In this document: in pieces, positions 6,231 through 12,573 of the stretch
How the letters are laid out: each line of letters starts with the position of its first letter
Numbering within the stretch: the first letter of the stretch is position 1
Origin: a virus
Virus record (IMG/VR): IMGVR_UViG_3300014502_000005
Span: 1 to 64,000 of that record
DNA: 64,000 bases
Direction: 5' to 3' (one strand)
Position numbers and translations under genes: made by a program
The notes under the pieces: model-generated
The model's database searches: none
The model's input: the letters and a program-made list of their open reading frames with translations, nothing else
What the model was told of the DNA's origin: nothing

Positions 6231-6515
6231 TTAATGAGTAACCCCCAACTTAGACAAACACTCGATATATGTATTGTATAACTCGTATGGTATTATACCT
6301 ATAGAACAGCCTTCATTTTTGCATCCATCAACATCACACCAGCCAAAGTATGGTTCATATTCTTGTTCTTTTTTTGGGTTAGTCAAAATATTTGGCTTAA
6401 TAAAAGTATCTAACACACTATTGCAGTTGATAAGCAACTCGATTATTTCTTTTTTTGAGAACTTCATATACATTTTAATTTTCTGATCGTGGGTTAGTTC
6501 TACTATTTGTATCAT
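6231..6515 (-). CDS. hypothetical protein (94 aa)
   Basis: Not recognised. N-terminal helix with KFSKKEIIELLINCNSVLD, a pattern seen in many small Bacteroidota phage proteins, then a Cys-rich patch (GWCDVDGCKNEGCSIG, three Cys) that might bind a metal. ATG overlaps the upstream stop by 4 bp. Confidence 0.65.
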   Translation of the reverse strand: MIQIVELTHDQKIKMYMKFSKKEIIELLINCNSVLDTFIKPNILTNPKKEQEYEPYFGWCDVDGCKNEGCSIGIIPYELYNTYIECLSKLGVTH

Positions 6516-6736
6516 AGTCCTTTTAGTTTTAAGTATTCTTCTATAGTTACTGGAAGTTTTTTTAATCTCAAAAATGAGTCTGTACGAAATCCTTTTTTGG
6601 TTCCGAATTTATAGGCTTCTTGTATTTCTGATTTTATAAGTTCTTCTATCTTCTTAGTTTGACATTCTGGGGGAAGGCTTACTATTGATATTATTTGGTT
6701 GACAATGCTTTGGTTGTTTCTGGTAAGTCCTCCCAT
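6512..6736 (-). CDS. hypothetical protein (74 aa)
   Basis: Not recognised. Helical, with KKIEELIKSEIQEAYKFGTKKGF in the centre. It shares 46 bp with the preceding gene in another frame, an unusually long overlap, so the upstream gene could end earlier or this start could be later. 4 bp overlap downstream. Confidence 0.55.
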   Translation of the reverse strand: MGGLTRNNQSIVNQIISIVSLPPECQTKKIEELIKSEIQEAYKFGTKKGFRTDSFLRLKKLPVTIEEYLKLKGL

Positions 6737-6921
6737 ATATTTGTTAGTTTTTGGTTTTTGTATTTTATGTTTTTATTGTAAATAGATTTTGGTAGGGTGC
6801 AGAAGCCTATCCCGTCTCTTTCTTTTATTTTGAAAGTTACGTGATTGGCATCGTCTCTGTTAAGAACTTTTTTGTTCCCGAACCGATATGCCACCAGCTT
6901 TATGTCCGGCGTTTGTTTCAC
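6691..6921 (-). CDS. hypothetical protein (76 aa)
   Basis: Not recognised. Begins MKQTPDIKLVAYRFGNKKVLNRDDANHVTF, beta-rich then charged. 46 bp overlap with the next gene. A minus-strand A+T-rich leader (6922-6968) precedes it. Confidence 0.6.
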   Translation of the reverse strand: MKQTPDIKLVAYRFGNKKVLNRDDANHVTFKIKERDGIGFCTLPKSIYNKNIKYKNQKLTNIWEDLPETTKALSTK

Positions 6922-6968
6922 TTTTGTAGTTCATATATTGTATATTACAGTGCAAAGATAAGTAAAAA

Positions 6969-7205
6969 TTATTTAATTGGATCACTTTCTTTTAAAAACA
7001 TTTCAAATAGCTCCTCAATACTTTTTTCTTTCTGATCTAATTCAGGCAACATACTCTTTACCCAGCCATATCCGGTATAAAACCAATTATTTTGAAGCCA
7101 TTCACTAAACTCAAATCCATTTATCCAAATTTTTCTAGTTAAACTACTTTCAAATACTGGGAAAACTTTAGTAGCTACTTTTTCTATCTCTGATTTTAGT
7201 ATCAT
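6969..7205 (-). CDS. hypothetical protein (78 aa)
   Basis: Not recognised. Aromatic-rich middle (NGFEFSEWLQNNWFYTGYGW) and acidic C-terminus with EKSIEELFEMFLKES. Starts 20 bp after the terminator at 7225-7257, so it begins a separate transcript or depends on read-through. Confidence 0.65.
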   Translation of the reverse strand: MILKSEIEKVATKVFPVFESSLTRKIWINGFEFSEWLQNNWFYTGYGWVKSMLPELDQKEKSIEELFEMFLKESDPIK

Positions 7206-7224
7206 ATTATTGTATTTTGCATTT

Positions 7225-7257
7225 AAAAAACCGACCGGTCTTCACAGAAGGATCGGC
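7225..7257 (-). terminator. Rho-independent terminator (leftward)
   Basis: Minus-strand CCGATC (7256-7251) pairs with GGTCGG (7236-7231), one G-T pair, and is followed by TTTTTT (7230-7225). It closes the unit ending with the gene at 7272-7442. Confidence 0.65.
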
Positions 7258-7271
7258 ACAAACCAACAAAT

Positions 7272-7442
7272 CTAACTCTTATATTTAATTATGAAGAACA
7301 GCCCTATTCTGAATTTTAACCAGTAAAATCCTATATCCTTGTAATTGCCTAGCATCTTATCTAACAGTATAGTTGGTAAGATATAGAACTGATATCGATG
7401 CCAATCACAATAGAACACCACATCTTCAATCGTGTACTTCAT
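7272..7442 (-). CDS. hypothetical small protein (56 aa)
   Basis: Read from the sequence: ATG at 7442, TAG at 7272-7274, beginning MKYTIEDVVFYCDWHRYQFY and very rich in aromatic and hydrophobic residues, ending FFIIKYKS. Overlaps the YkgJ-like gene by 17 bp and is followed by a terminator after 15 bp. Possibly membrane-associated. Unknown function. Confidence 0.6.
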   Translation of the reverse strand: MKYTIEDVVFYCDWHRYQFYILPTILLDKMLGNYKDIGFYWLKFRIGLFFIIKYKS

Positions 7443-7692
7443 GGTCTTTTTTTATTTTATTGCACATTTCAATATTTAACTTATAAAACTCACTTTTATT
7501 TATCCCTATCCTTTCGGTTACTTCTTCTATGTTACATATGAATGGCCTATTGTCGTATACTGAACAAAGGTTATCATCTGTCAATTTCTCGCATTTCCCG
7601 GTCTCATCAATGATATATGGAAAGTTATTTACTTTTATGTCTTTTAATATCTTACAACATAGCCCACATTTAGAACAAGGAAATTCAGTCAT
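7426..7692 (-). CDS. YkgJ-type cysteine-cluster protein
   Basis: 88 residues with Cys6-x2-Cys9-Gly-x-Cys12-Cys13 at the N-terminus, then Cys33, Cys43 (NLCSVYDNRPFIC) and further Cys, the spacing of the YkgJ or zinc/iron-chelating domain family (C-x2-CG-x-CC ... C-x-(V)Y-x-x-RP-x-x-C). The family binds metal, but its reaction is poorly defined. ATG overlaps the upstream stop (ATGA at 7689-7692). Lies in the endolysin-to-terminator transcript. Confidence 0.8.
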   Translation of the reverse strand: MTEFPCSKCGLCCKILKDIKVNNFPYIIDETGKCEKLTDDNLCSVYDNRPFICNIEEVTERIGINKSEFYKLNIEMCNKIKKDHEVHD

Positions 7693-7928
7693 CGTTTTAA
7701 AATTTTATATTCTATTTTGCTTATCTTTTTAGAATATCTTTCCATCATCCAAGATTCCCACTCTTCAAACTCAGCCCAACTTTCAAATACCTGGTCTGTT
7801 TCTTTTACTTTTCCGTTCTTGTAATATATAACTCCTACTAACTTTATTCTAGTGAAGAAATGTATCGCATAAAGTATAGATACGAAAATTATCAGTATGG
7901 CTATAATTATTTCGATGAATAGTTTCAT
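7689..7928 (-). CDS. small membrane protein (79 aa)
   Basis: One N-terminal membrane span (residues 3-26, Ile/Leu/Val-rich) followed by a soluble charged tail. Located three genes after the GH19 endolysin, so a holin or lysis accessory role is possible, but nothing in the sequence proves it. Overlaps the next gene by 4 bp. Confidence 0.6.
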   Translation of the reverse strand: MKLFIEIIIAILIIFVSILYAIHFFTRIKLVGVIYYKNGKVKETDQVFESWAEFEEWESWMMERYSKKISKIEYKILKR

Positions 7929-7931
7929 AAG

Positions 7932-8153
7932 TTACCGTTTTAAGATTAGGATATATTTCTTACCTTTTACCGGGGCTACTATTCTTTTATACATCTCCAA
8001 GTACCGTGAGATTAATTTTGTGGCCTTAGAAATTTTACCCTGGTATACGACTTCAAATTCTTCTATTGTTGTGAAAGCATCCAGTAAAAACTTTTTCTTA
8101 CCGTTCATATTATTGAACCCATCAATCCAAATGTTGCCATTAATGTTAATCAT
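7932..8153 (-). CDS. hypothetical protein (73 aa)
   Basis: Not recognised. Begins MININGNIWIDGFNNMNGKKKF. Mixed alpha/beta, basic C-terminus (VKGKKYILILKR). Between the endolysin and the small membrane protein, in the same direction. Confidence 0.6.
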   Translation of the reverse strand: MININGNIWIDGFNNMNGKKKFLLDAFTTIEEFEVVYQGKISKATKLISRYLEMYKRIVAPVKGKKYILILKR

Positions 8154-8171
8154 AATTTCTCGGTTTTAAGT

Positions 8172-8699
8172 TTATAAAATATATTTCTCTGCTAATTTAT
8201 AGAAATTAATCCTTTCTGCCAATCCATTATACCCTCCATTTATTATTCGTGTTATTCCTCGTATGTCGTCAATATCTGCAAGTTTATTTAAATCTTTTAA
8301 CCTCCAGAACCAACAAGCTGATTCAACTGCATACTTTGGTTGTTTTAATAATTCGGGATGATTAACACAATCTATGTTAAAATCGTTGTACAATCTTTCG
8401 TAGTTAAACCTACCGGTTATCTGTATTAAGCCTCTGCCTTTAAATTTCTTTCCGTCTCCCGGGTATATATTCCCTAAATCCTTTCTTCCTTCATACGCTT
8501 CTCCTGAAGCTATCTCTTCTACGTACTGGAATGACCCACTTTCTTGCGCTACCTGAGCGATAAAATGGCGAACCCTAAGCAGTGTATCTATATGATATTT
8601 AGGCATTAATTCATTCAAAAATGGAATATAGTTAGCCAGGTTAATCTTATTGGCGTATATGCAAACCTTTTTTAAAATTTCAACTGTTAATGCGTTCAT
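8172..8699 (-). CDS. GH19-family endolysin (chitinase-like lysozyme)
   Basis: 175 residues, the usual length of phage GH19 lysins. HFIAQVAQESGSF (45-57) gives the catalytic-Glu region, followed by EE near 61-62 and the conserved KFKGRGLIQITGRFNY (85-100), then SACWFWRLKDLN and ITRIINGGYNG. GH19 lysins cut the glycan strands of peptidoglycan. No signal peptide or membrane span, so a holin or export partner is needed. It is on the early-type leftward strand, 48 kb from the rightward lysis module at 55.5-57.8 kb, which is unusual. Start overlaps the upstream stop by 4 bp. Confidence 0.92.
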   Translation of the reverse strand: MNALTVEILKKVCIYANKINLANYIPFLNELMPKYHIDTLLRVRHFIAQVAQESGSFQYVEEIASGEAYEGRKDLGNIYPGDGKKFKGRGLIQITGRFNYERLYNDFNIDCVNHPELLKQPKYAVESACWFWRLKDLNKLADIDDIRGITRIINGGYNGLAERINFYKLAEKYIL

Positions 8700-8923
8700 G
8701 TTGTTAATAATTCGTAAGCGGTTACTTTAGCTTTGTCGTGATCTCCGAATACGATAAAACATCTGTCATATTCTGTAGCACAATCGTCCTTAAAACAAGG
8801 GGTTCTTTTGAAAAGGAATTCAATATTTTCTTTTCTTATTTTGCCATTATTAATAGGTTCGTGCCCTGTAATAACACGAAAAGATATATGTAAAAATCTT
8901 CTCGTTCTCCTACTTAATTTCAT
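8696..8923 (-). CDS. hypothetical protein (75 aa)
   Basis: Not recognised. Very basic N-terminus (KLSRRTRRFLHISFRV), then FLFKRTPCFKDDCATEYDRCFIVFGDHDKAKV with three Cys. Coupled by ATGA overlaps to the endolysin downstream and to the split gene upstream. Confidence 0.65.
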   Translation of the reverse strand: MKLSRRTRRFLHISFRVITGHEPINNGKIRKENIEFLFKRTPCFKDDCATEYDRCFIVFGDHDKAKVTAYELLTT

Positions 8924-9110
8924 ATCCCGTATTTTTTATGAATCCTATTTACAAAAATAGTGTCGTCATTATCATGATGTAAAAACGACATGTTAAAATC
9001 TTTTTTCACTTCTTCAACGCAGTGGACTATGCGAATACCTTTTTAATATTCGCATAGTCCACTTGCATAATACAGTTAGCTTCTCGATTTTTACATTTTA
9101 TACATATCAT
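8920..9110 (-). pseudogene. split small gene interrupted at a perfect hairpin
   Basis: ATG at 9110 overlaps the upstream stop (ATGA), and the last frame ends in TGA at 8920-8922 overlapping the next ATG, exactly as a normal operon gene would. In between, the first frame (27 codons, MICIKCKNREANCIMQVDY..., Zn-like C-x2-C) stops at 9027-9029, and the continuation (GIRIVHCVEEVKKDF...HHDNDDTIFVNRIHKKYGI) is in the -1 frame. The switch falls at the loop of the 9021-9063 inverted repeat, at an A5G run. Either an inactivating inverted duplication or programmed frameshifting would explain it. Confidence 0.6.
9021..9063. repeat. 17 bp perfect inverted repeat with 9 nt loop
   Basis: Arms 9021-9037 and 9047-9063 are exact complements (outer bases AGTGGACTATGCGAATA). 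No T-run follows on either strand, so it is not a normal terminator. It lies inside the split gene 8920-9110. Confidence 0.85.
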
Positions 9111-9658
9111 TTTCCATCAATTGCATCCCAAATAAATCCTACTATCTCAGGATTAAACACTTCGCCAATCGCTTTTTTAAAACTAGCGAGTTCCTCAACA
9201 GTAAAATCTTGATCCTGGCTTTCTAATTTCATGGCCAGTTTATAAACACCGTACTTTTCTTCTGGCGTTTTTTTGTCTATACCGGAATTAAGTATTGCAA
9301 ATTTAATAGCTTTTTTAATTGTAAGATTATCTGTAGCCGATTCTCCTTTGATAGTTTTACCATCTAAGCTCAATACTTCTGCATTCAAATCTAATTTGCC
9401 CATATTTTCGTTATTTAAAATTAATGATTTTTTATTTTTACTTCCTTTTGTGCGTGACATAATTATCGTGTTTATGTGATTATTAACCTTATATGGTATA
9501 TCCTCCAGTGACTTTAAATATCCTTCTTCATTTGCTATATAAAGTTGGGATACTATTTCTTCTTCATCTTCTGTTAGTTCTATTCCTGTATGATATTTTA
9601 TAAGTACAGAACTTAATATATTATGAATATGGTCAGTTAAAGTTATTAGTTCGTTCAT
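9107..9658 (-). CDS. hypothetical phage protein (183 aa)
   Basis: Not recognised. Residues 1-66 form an acidic helical part. Residue 68 onward begins MSRTKGSKNKKSL, a common opening of stand-alone phage DNA-packaging or DNA-binding proteins, so this could be a fusion of two small domains. The C-terminus is helical and acidic (EELASFKKAIGEVFNPEIVGFIWDAID). Directly downstream of the resolvase, 10 bp away, same operon. Confidence 0.65.
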   Translation of the reverse strand: MNELITLTDHIHNILSSVLIKYHTGIELTEDEEEIVSQLYIANEEGYLKSLEDIPYKVNNHINTIIMSRTKGSKNKKSLILNNENMGKLDLNAEVLSLDGKTIKGESATDNLTIKKAIKFAILNSGIDKKTPEEKYGVYKLAMKLESQDQDFTVEELASFKKAIGEVFNPEIVGFIWDAIDGK

Positions 9659-9667
9659 ATAATTAAT

Positions 9668-10111
9668 TTAATATCCCCAAACCAGCATCGCAGCGTCTCT
9701 TTGATCTTGATTTGTCTCTTTCATCATTCCGGTTATTTGTCTGAAATATTTTTGATCAACTTTAGAAGCAATTGGTTTTCTTAATTCATAAGGAATATTA
9801 AGATATTGCAACATTTCTTCTATTTTTCGCCCTGTCTCATGATTAGATCCAGTGTTTTTACCAATTCTAGAAGCTACTCCAACTCCTTTTTTTTCATTAT
9901 GCCAATTTGACTTTTTATTTAACCATCCGGCTTCCAAAATTACTTTCATCCCATATTTAGGATTAAATGATTCGTTTTCTTTTTTTAACCAAGATAGGTA
10001 ATCGAAAATTTGAAAAAATGACATATTAGATACTTCTAATATATTTTTTCCTTTTTCGTAAAAAGCTATACCTGATTTATGTATATCTGGATCTATTCCT
10101 ATAAGTATCAT
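9668..10111 (-). CDS. RuvC-like Holliday junction resolvase
   Basis: 147 residues with the RNase H-like pattern of RuvC: Asp7 in ILIGIDPDIHKSGIA, Glu60 in KVILEAGW, and a C-terminal pair Asp136 and Asp139 in NQDQRDAAMLVWGY. The four carboxylates are all present. It would cut branched DNA during recombination or before packaging. First gene of the leftward operon that starts at the divergent promoter region 10260-10335, behind a structured leader. Confidence 0.85.
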   Translation of the reverse strand: MILIGIDPDIHKSGIAFYEKGKNILEVSNMSFFQIFDYLSWLKKENESFNPKYGMKVILEAGWLNKKSNWHNEKKGVGVASRIGKNTGSNHETGRKIEEMLQYLNIPYELRKPIASKVDQKYFRQITGMMKETNQDQRDAAMLVWGY

Positions 10112-10125
10112 ACTTTTAGTTTTAA

Positions 10126-10229
10126 AAGTAACCTGGGAATCATGCTAAGAACCATTTAATATTATCCCAGGTTACTTATTTTCCCCTTTCGGGTCGGCTG
10201 AGAATTTCTTCTCAAGAATTTTGTCAGCC
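10126..10229 (-). promoter_or_regulatory. structured 5' leader, possible attenuator
   Basis: On the leftward transcript there are three hairpins: GGCTGA/TCAGCC (10196-10201 with 10224-10229), CCC-GAAA-GGG (around 10183-10193), and a perfect 13 bp stem AAGTAACCTGGGA with its complement (10126-10138 and 10165-10177) followed by TTTTAAAA, 15 bp before the resolvase ATG. A stem plus short U-run just ahead of the first gene suggests transcription attenuation. Confidence 0.55.
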
Positions 10230-10259
10230 AATTAATTTTTGTATCTCTTGTTTCCGCTA

Positions 10260-10290
10260 CAAACATACAACATATTTTTGGTAAAAACAA
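10260..10290 (-). promoter_or_regulatory. leftward promoter with both Bacteroidota boxes
   Basis: Minus strand: TTG at 10290-10288, 20 bp spacer, then TATGTTTG at 10267-10260, a full match to TTG-N19-21-TAnnTTTG. It drives the resolvase operon. The ATGTT-N4-AACAT palindrome (10292-10305) touches its -33 element. Confidence 0.7.
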
Positions 10291-10291
10291 T

Positions 10292-10305
10292 ATGTTATAA
10301 AACAT
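10292..10305. promoter_or_regulatory. ATGTT-N4-AACAT palindrome, copy 7
   Basis: ATGTT ataa AACAT, exact, between divergent promoters. It abuts the leftward -33 box and lies 12 bp from the rightward TAATTTTAC element, so it could control both directions. Confidence 0.65.
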
Positions 10306-10317
10306 AATAATATTAAA

Positions 10318-10335
10318 TAATTTTACTTATATTTG
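10318..10335 (+). promoter_or_regulatory. rightward promoter of the first late operon
   Basis: TAATTTTAC at 10318-10326, shared with the promoters at 23832 and 27500, is followed by a consensus -7 box TATATTTG at 10328-10335, 27 bp before the ATG at 10363. Confidence 0.6.
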
Positions 10336-10362
10336 TAGCGTTAATTCTTCATACCATATACC

Positions 10363-10617
10363 ATGATAAACGAAGAACTGCTAATTAAGAGTTTGCAAAA
10401 CGGACTTGAACAATGCCTAAAGATCAAATTACTACATGAATATGCTAACTTTTTTCTAACAGAAGGTTTTGAAAAAGGATACCAAGACCACGAAAAAACA
10501 ATGAGGATATATTATGTAAGACGAAGGCAGGGAGTAATAAAAAGAGTTAACGAATTATTAGACGAAGTTCGGGATAATATCTGGAAACGTAAAGAAGAAT
10601 TAGAAAAACTAAAATGA
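10363..10617 (+). CDS. hypothetical protein (84 aa)
   Basis: Not recognised. Highly helical and charged, likely coiled coil at the C-terminus (VIKRVNELLDEVRDNIWKRKEELEKLK). First rightward gene after the divergent promoter. ATGA overlap with the next gene. Confidence 0.7.
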   Translation: MINEELLIKSLQNGLEQCLKIKLLHEYANFFLTEGFEKGYQDHEKTMRIYYVRRRQGVIKRVNELLDEVRDNIWKRKEELEKLK

Positions 10618-10856
10618 GTAAAGTAATATATAAAGTTGATTTTGATTATATAAGAACATCGACAAGTATCTTGTACGAGACTTTTATAGTTGACGAATCT
10701 TACCAAGATGAAGACACGGGAGAGAATCATAAGGTTATTTCTATTGAAGAAGTATTTTCTTATGGAGAGCGAACTATAGTAGTTTATTTTGATGATGGAA
10801 TTGAATTAGAAATATTTGACATATTTCATACATACAAGAAACTTTTATTGAACTAA
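10614..10856 (+). CDS. hypothetical protein (80 aa)
   Basis: Not recognised. Acidic, beta-rich (KVISIEEVFSYGERTIVVYFDDGIELEIFDIFHTY). Overlaps both neighbours by 1-4 bp. A small soluble protein of the first rightward operon. Confidence 0.65.
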   Translation: MSKVIYKVDFDYIRTSTSILYETFIVDESYQDEDTGENHKVISIEEVFSYGERTIVVYFDDGIELEIFDIFHTYKKLLLN

Positions 10857-11077
10857 TGAAAAAAGTTATTCAGACAAAGGCATGCAAAGGAAAGCTCCAT
10901 AATGGAGAATTGGTCCCTTTAAATGAATTTGTTAAACATAGAAATTACAAAGATGGATATTCTAATATCTGTAAGAAATGCAATAATTTAAAATATAACG
11001 TCACACCTAAAGAAAGAATTTTAAAGGAACTTGATATTATAAACGAGAAACTAGACTATTTAATCGGAGACAAGTAA
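10856..11077 (+). CDS. small zinc-finger-like protein (73 aa)
   Basis: Begins MKKVIQTKACKGKLHNGELVPLNEFVKH and has CKGKL... and ICKKCNN, the N-terminal metal-binding half typical of phage HNH-type or recombination-endonuclease-like proteins (phrase 'C.K.C...' after a K..Y.DGYSN). The nuclease half is absent, so it may be a stand-alone zinc module. Function unknown. Confidence 0.6.
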   Translation: MKKVIQTKACKGKLHNGELVPLNEFVKHRNYKDGYSNICKKCNNLKYNVTPKERILKELDIINEKLDYLIGDK

Positions 11078-11078
11078 T

Positions 11079-11819
11079 ATGCCAAACGAGATATTTAAAT
11101 TAACCGCCGAGGAATTTAACCGCATTAAATTACTCAACAATAATGTAGCTATCGAAATAGTGCATCGTAATGAAGATGAAAAAACTAAGTCTGGGCTTAT
11201 AATTATACAAGACCCTGATCTTTTTACCGCAAAAGACATAAAGACTGCGGAGGAGTATGACACTTCTCAGCATCTTGATAGGTGGGGAGTTGTTGCTAAA
11301 TTGCCAGATAAACTTCATTTTACGCCTAAGGAACAAAGCAGCCCATGGAAATGTGATTGGGAGACAGAAATAGAAGTTCGGATAGGAGATGAGGTTTGGG
11401 CCAACTATTATGATTTACATCATTGTCCTATATTTAGGGTAGAAGGGCGCGACTACTGGATTATTCAATATCAGGCATTGATTGTTGCTAAAAGGAATTA
11501 TACTGACTTGACAAGTCAAACTATTCTTTTGAATGGATACTGTTTATTCGAACAAATAAACGAAGGGCTTAAATCTAAATTTCTTATTCTTGATGAAAAG
11601 ATAAACAAATCAAAAGGCATAGTCAAGCATGTAGGGAGTTTAAATAAAAACTATTGCTATGCAAATAGGTCTGATGACGTTGAAGTTAATCCGGGGGACG
11701 AAGTTATATTCAGAACAGAAGCCGAATGCCTTTTAGAAAATTCCCAGCATAGACATTTCGAAGATTGTAATTTAAGATACGAACAACGATTTAATATTCA
11801 GGCAATAAAAATTAATTAA
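11079..11819 (+). CDS. tandem GroES-like co-chaperonin
   Basis: 246 residues. Residues 15-137 read like a GroES fold: an opening strand (LNNNVAIEIV), mobile-loop region followed by KSGLIIIQDPD, GVVAKLP, RIGDEVWANYYD and a closing DYWIIQYQALIVAKR. Residues 148-246 repeat the plan more loosely (GYCLFEQIN, KSKGIVKHVG, VNPGDEVIF, FNIQAIKI). Phage co-chaperonins such as T4 gp31 replace host GroES to fold the capsid protein. The tandem arrangement suggests a half-number ring. It precedes the glycosyl cluster and the capsid genes. Fold by pattern only. Confidence 0.65.
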   Translation: MPNEIFKLTAEEFNRIKLLNNNVAIEIVHRNEDEKTKSGLIIIQDPDLFTAKDIKTAEEYDTSQHLDRWGVVAKLPDKLHFTPKEQSSPWKCDWETEIEVRIGDEVWANYYDLHHCPIFRVEGRDYWIIQYQALIVAKRNYTDLTSQTILLNGYCLFEQINEGLKSKFLILDEKINKSKGIVKHVGSLNKNYCYANRSDDVEVNPGDEVIFRTEAECLLENSQHRHFEDCNLRYEQRFNIQAIKIN

Positions 11820-11820
11820 C

Positions 11821-11928
11821 ATGTGGACAGAAACGTTCTATCCATTTTTTGAAATATACACAGTTGATATAACAAGTCAAATAGACTGGCAATATGAATA
11901 CGTTGAAGAAAATATTGCCGTTTTTTAG
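11821..11928 (+). CDS. short open frame (35 aa)
   Basis: ATG one base after the co-chaperonin stop, TAG at 11926-11928. Begins MWTETFYPFFEIYTVDITSQ. Its last codons form one arm of a hairpin used on the opposite strand. Possibly translated by coupling. Weak call. Confidence 0.35.
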   Translation: MWTETFYPFFEIYTVDITSQIDWQYEYVEENIAVF

Positions 11929-11938
11929 GCGGCAATAT
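11912..11938 (-). terminator. hairpin closing the reversed gene
   Basis: ATATTGCCG (11912-11920) pairs with CGGCAATAT (11930-11938). On the minus strand it is followed by TTTTC and lies just past the stop of the reversed gene at 11942. On the plus strand the loop is the T-run, so it may slow rightward transcription too. Confidence 0.6.
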
Positions 11939-11941
11939 CTA

Positions 11942-12196
11942 CTAAGTAAGAGCTGCAATAGCAGTGACATCTTGAGTAACCCAAAAAGTTACTGTAGAGG
12001 CCGAGTCTCCGGCTGTTCCGGCAACTTTAATCATGCTATTGACAAGATAATCATAACCATTATCCACCTTACAAACAGATGGTGTAGCATAGATTATCCT
12101 AGAAGTTTCAATGACCTGGCTTTCGGAAGCAAATGTTTTTCCAGAGCCAAGACTACCTTCTTTTCTTTTTCGAACTGTGATCGTTGTGAGTGCCAT
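11942..12196 (-). CDS. reversed small structural-type protein (84 aa)
   Basis: ATG at 12196 (MALTTITVRKRKEGSLGSGK), preferred over the in-frame TTG at 12223. Thr/Ser/Ala/Val-rich and beta-strand-like, reminiscent of small virion surface proteins, but not recognised. It is the only gene on this strand between 10.1 and 22.8 kb and has its own promoter (minus-strand TAAATTTG at 12228-12221) and terminator, so it is an independent inserted unit, a moron-like arrangement. A plus-strand frame of 105 codons on the same DNA is rejected as a shadow. Confidence 0.65.
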   Translation of the reverse strand: MALTTITVRKRKEGSLGSGKTFASESQVIETSRIIYATPSVCKVDNGYDYLVNSMIKVAGTAGDSASTVTFWVTQDVTAIAALT

Positions 12197-12220
12197 AATA
12201 AAAATTATTAAATTATTCAA

Positions 12221-12240
12221 CAAATTTACTGAAAAATTTG
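12221..12240. promoter_or_regulatory. overlapping divergent -7 boxes
   Basis: Minus strand TAAATTTG (12228-12221) is an exact TAnnTTTG box for the reversed gene. On the plus strand AAAATTTG (12233-12240), a weaker match, lies 15 bp before the cupin gene start. Confidence 0.45.
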
Positions 12241-12255
12241 AATATTATTTAAGAT

Positions 12256-12573
12256 ATGAAAGTTGAAAAATTAAATACGATGACACGGGGATGGTTTATG
12301 GGAAACTTTGAACCATCTATGTATAAAGGTGATTTCGAAGTTGGCGCTAAAGATTATAAAAAGGGGGATATTGAATTAGCTCATATACATAAATTAGCAA
12401 AAGAATTTACAGTCTTACTTTCTGGCAAGGCTAGGATGAATAATATTTATCTTGAAAAAGGCGATATAATACAGATAGATGAATTTGAATTAACTGACTT
12501 TGAATGCATAGAAGATTGCATAACTTTAGTTGTTAAAACTAAAAGCGTCCAAAACGATAAATATGAATTATGA
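12256..12573 (+). CDS. cupin-domain protein
   Basis: 105 residues. FEVGAKDYKKGDIELAHIHKLAKEFTVLLSGKARMNNIYLEKGDIIQI is a single cupin barrel: KKGDIE-x2-H-x-H (metal ligands), Glu in the next segment, and a second motif LEKGD. Similar small cupins sit beside nucleotidyltransferases in bacterial surface-polysaccharide loci. First gene of the glycosyl cluster, overlapping the next by 4 bp. The substrate is unknown. Confidence 0.75.
   Translation: MKVEKLNTMTRGWFMGNFEPSMYKGDFEVGAKDYKKGDIELAHIHKLAKEFTVLLSGKARMNNIYLEKGDIIQIDEFELTDFECIEDCITLVVKTKSVQNDKYEL

Noticed and set aside
11894-12211. Plus-strand 105-codon open frame
   Set aside because: It overlaps fully with the reversed 84-residue gene, starts inside a hairpin, is rich in Cys/Ser/Arg as shadow frames are, and has no promoter.
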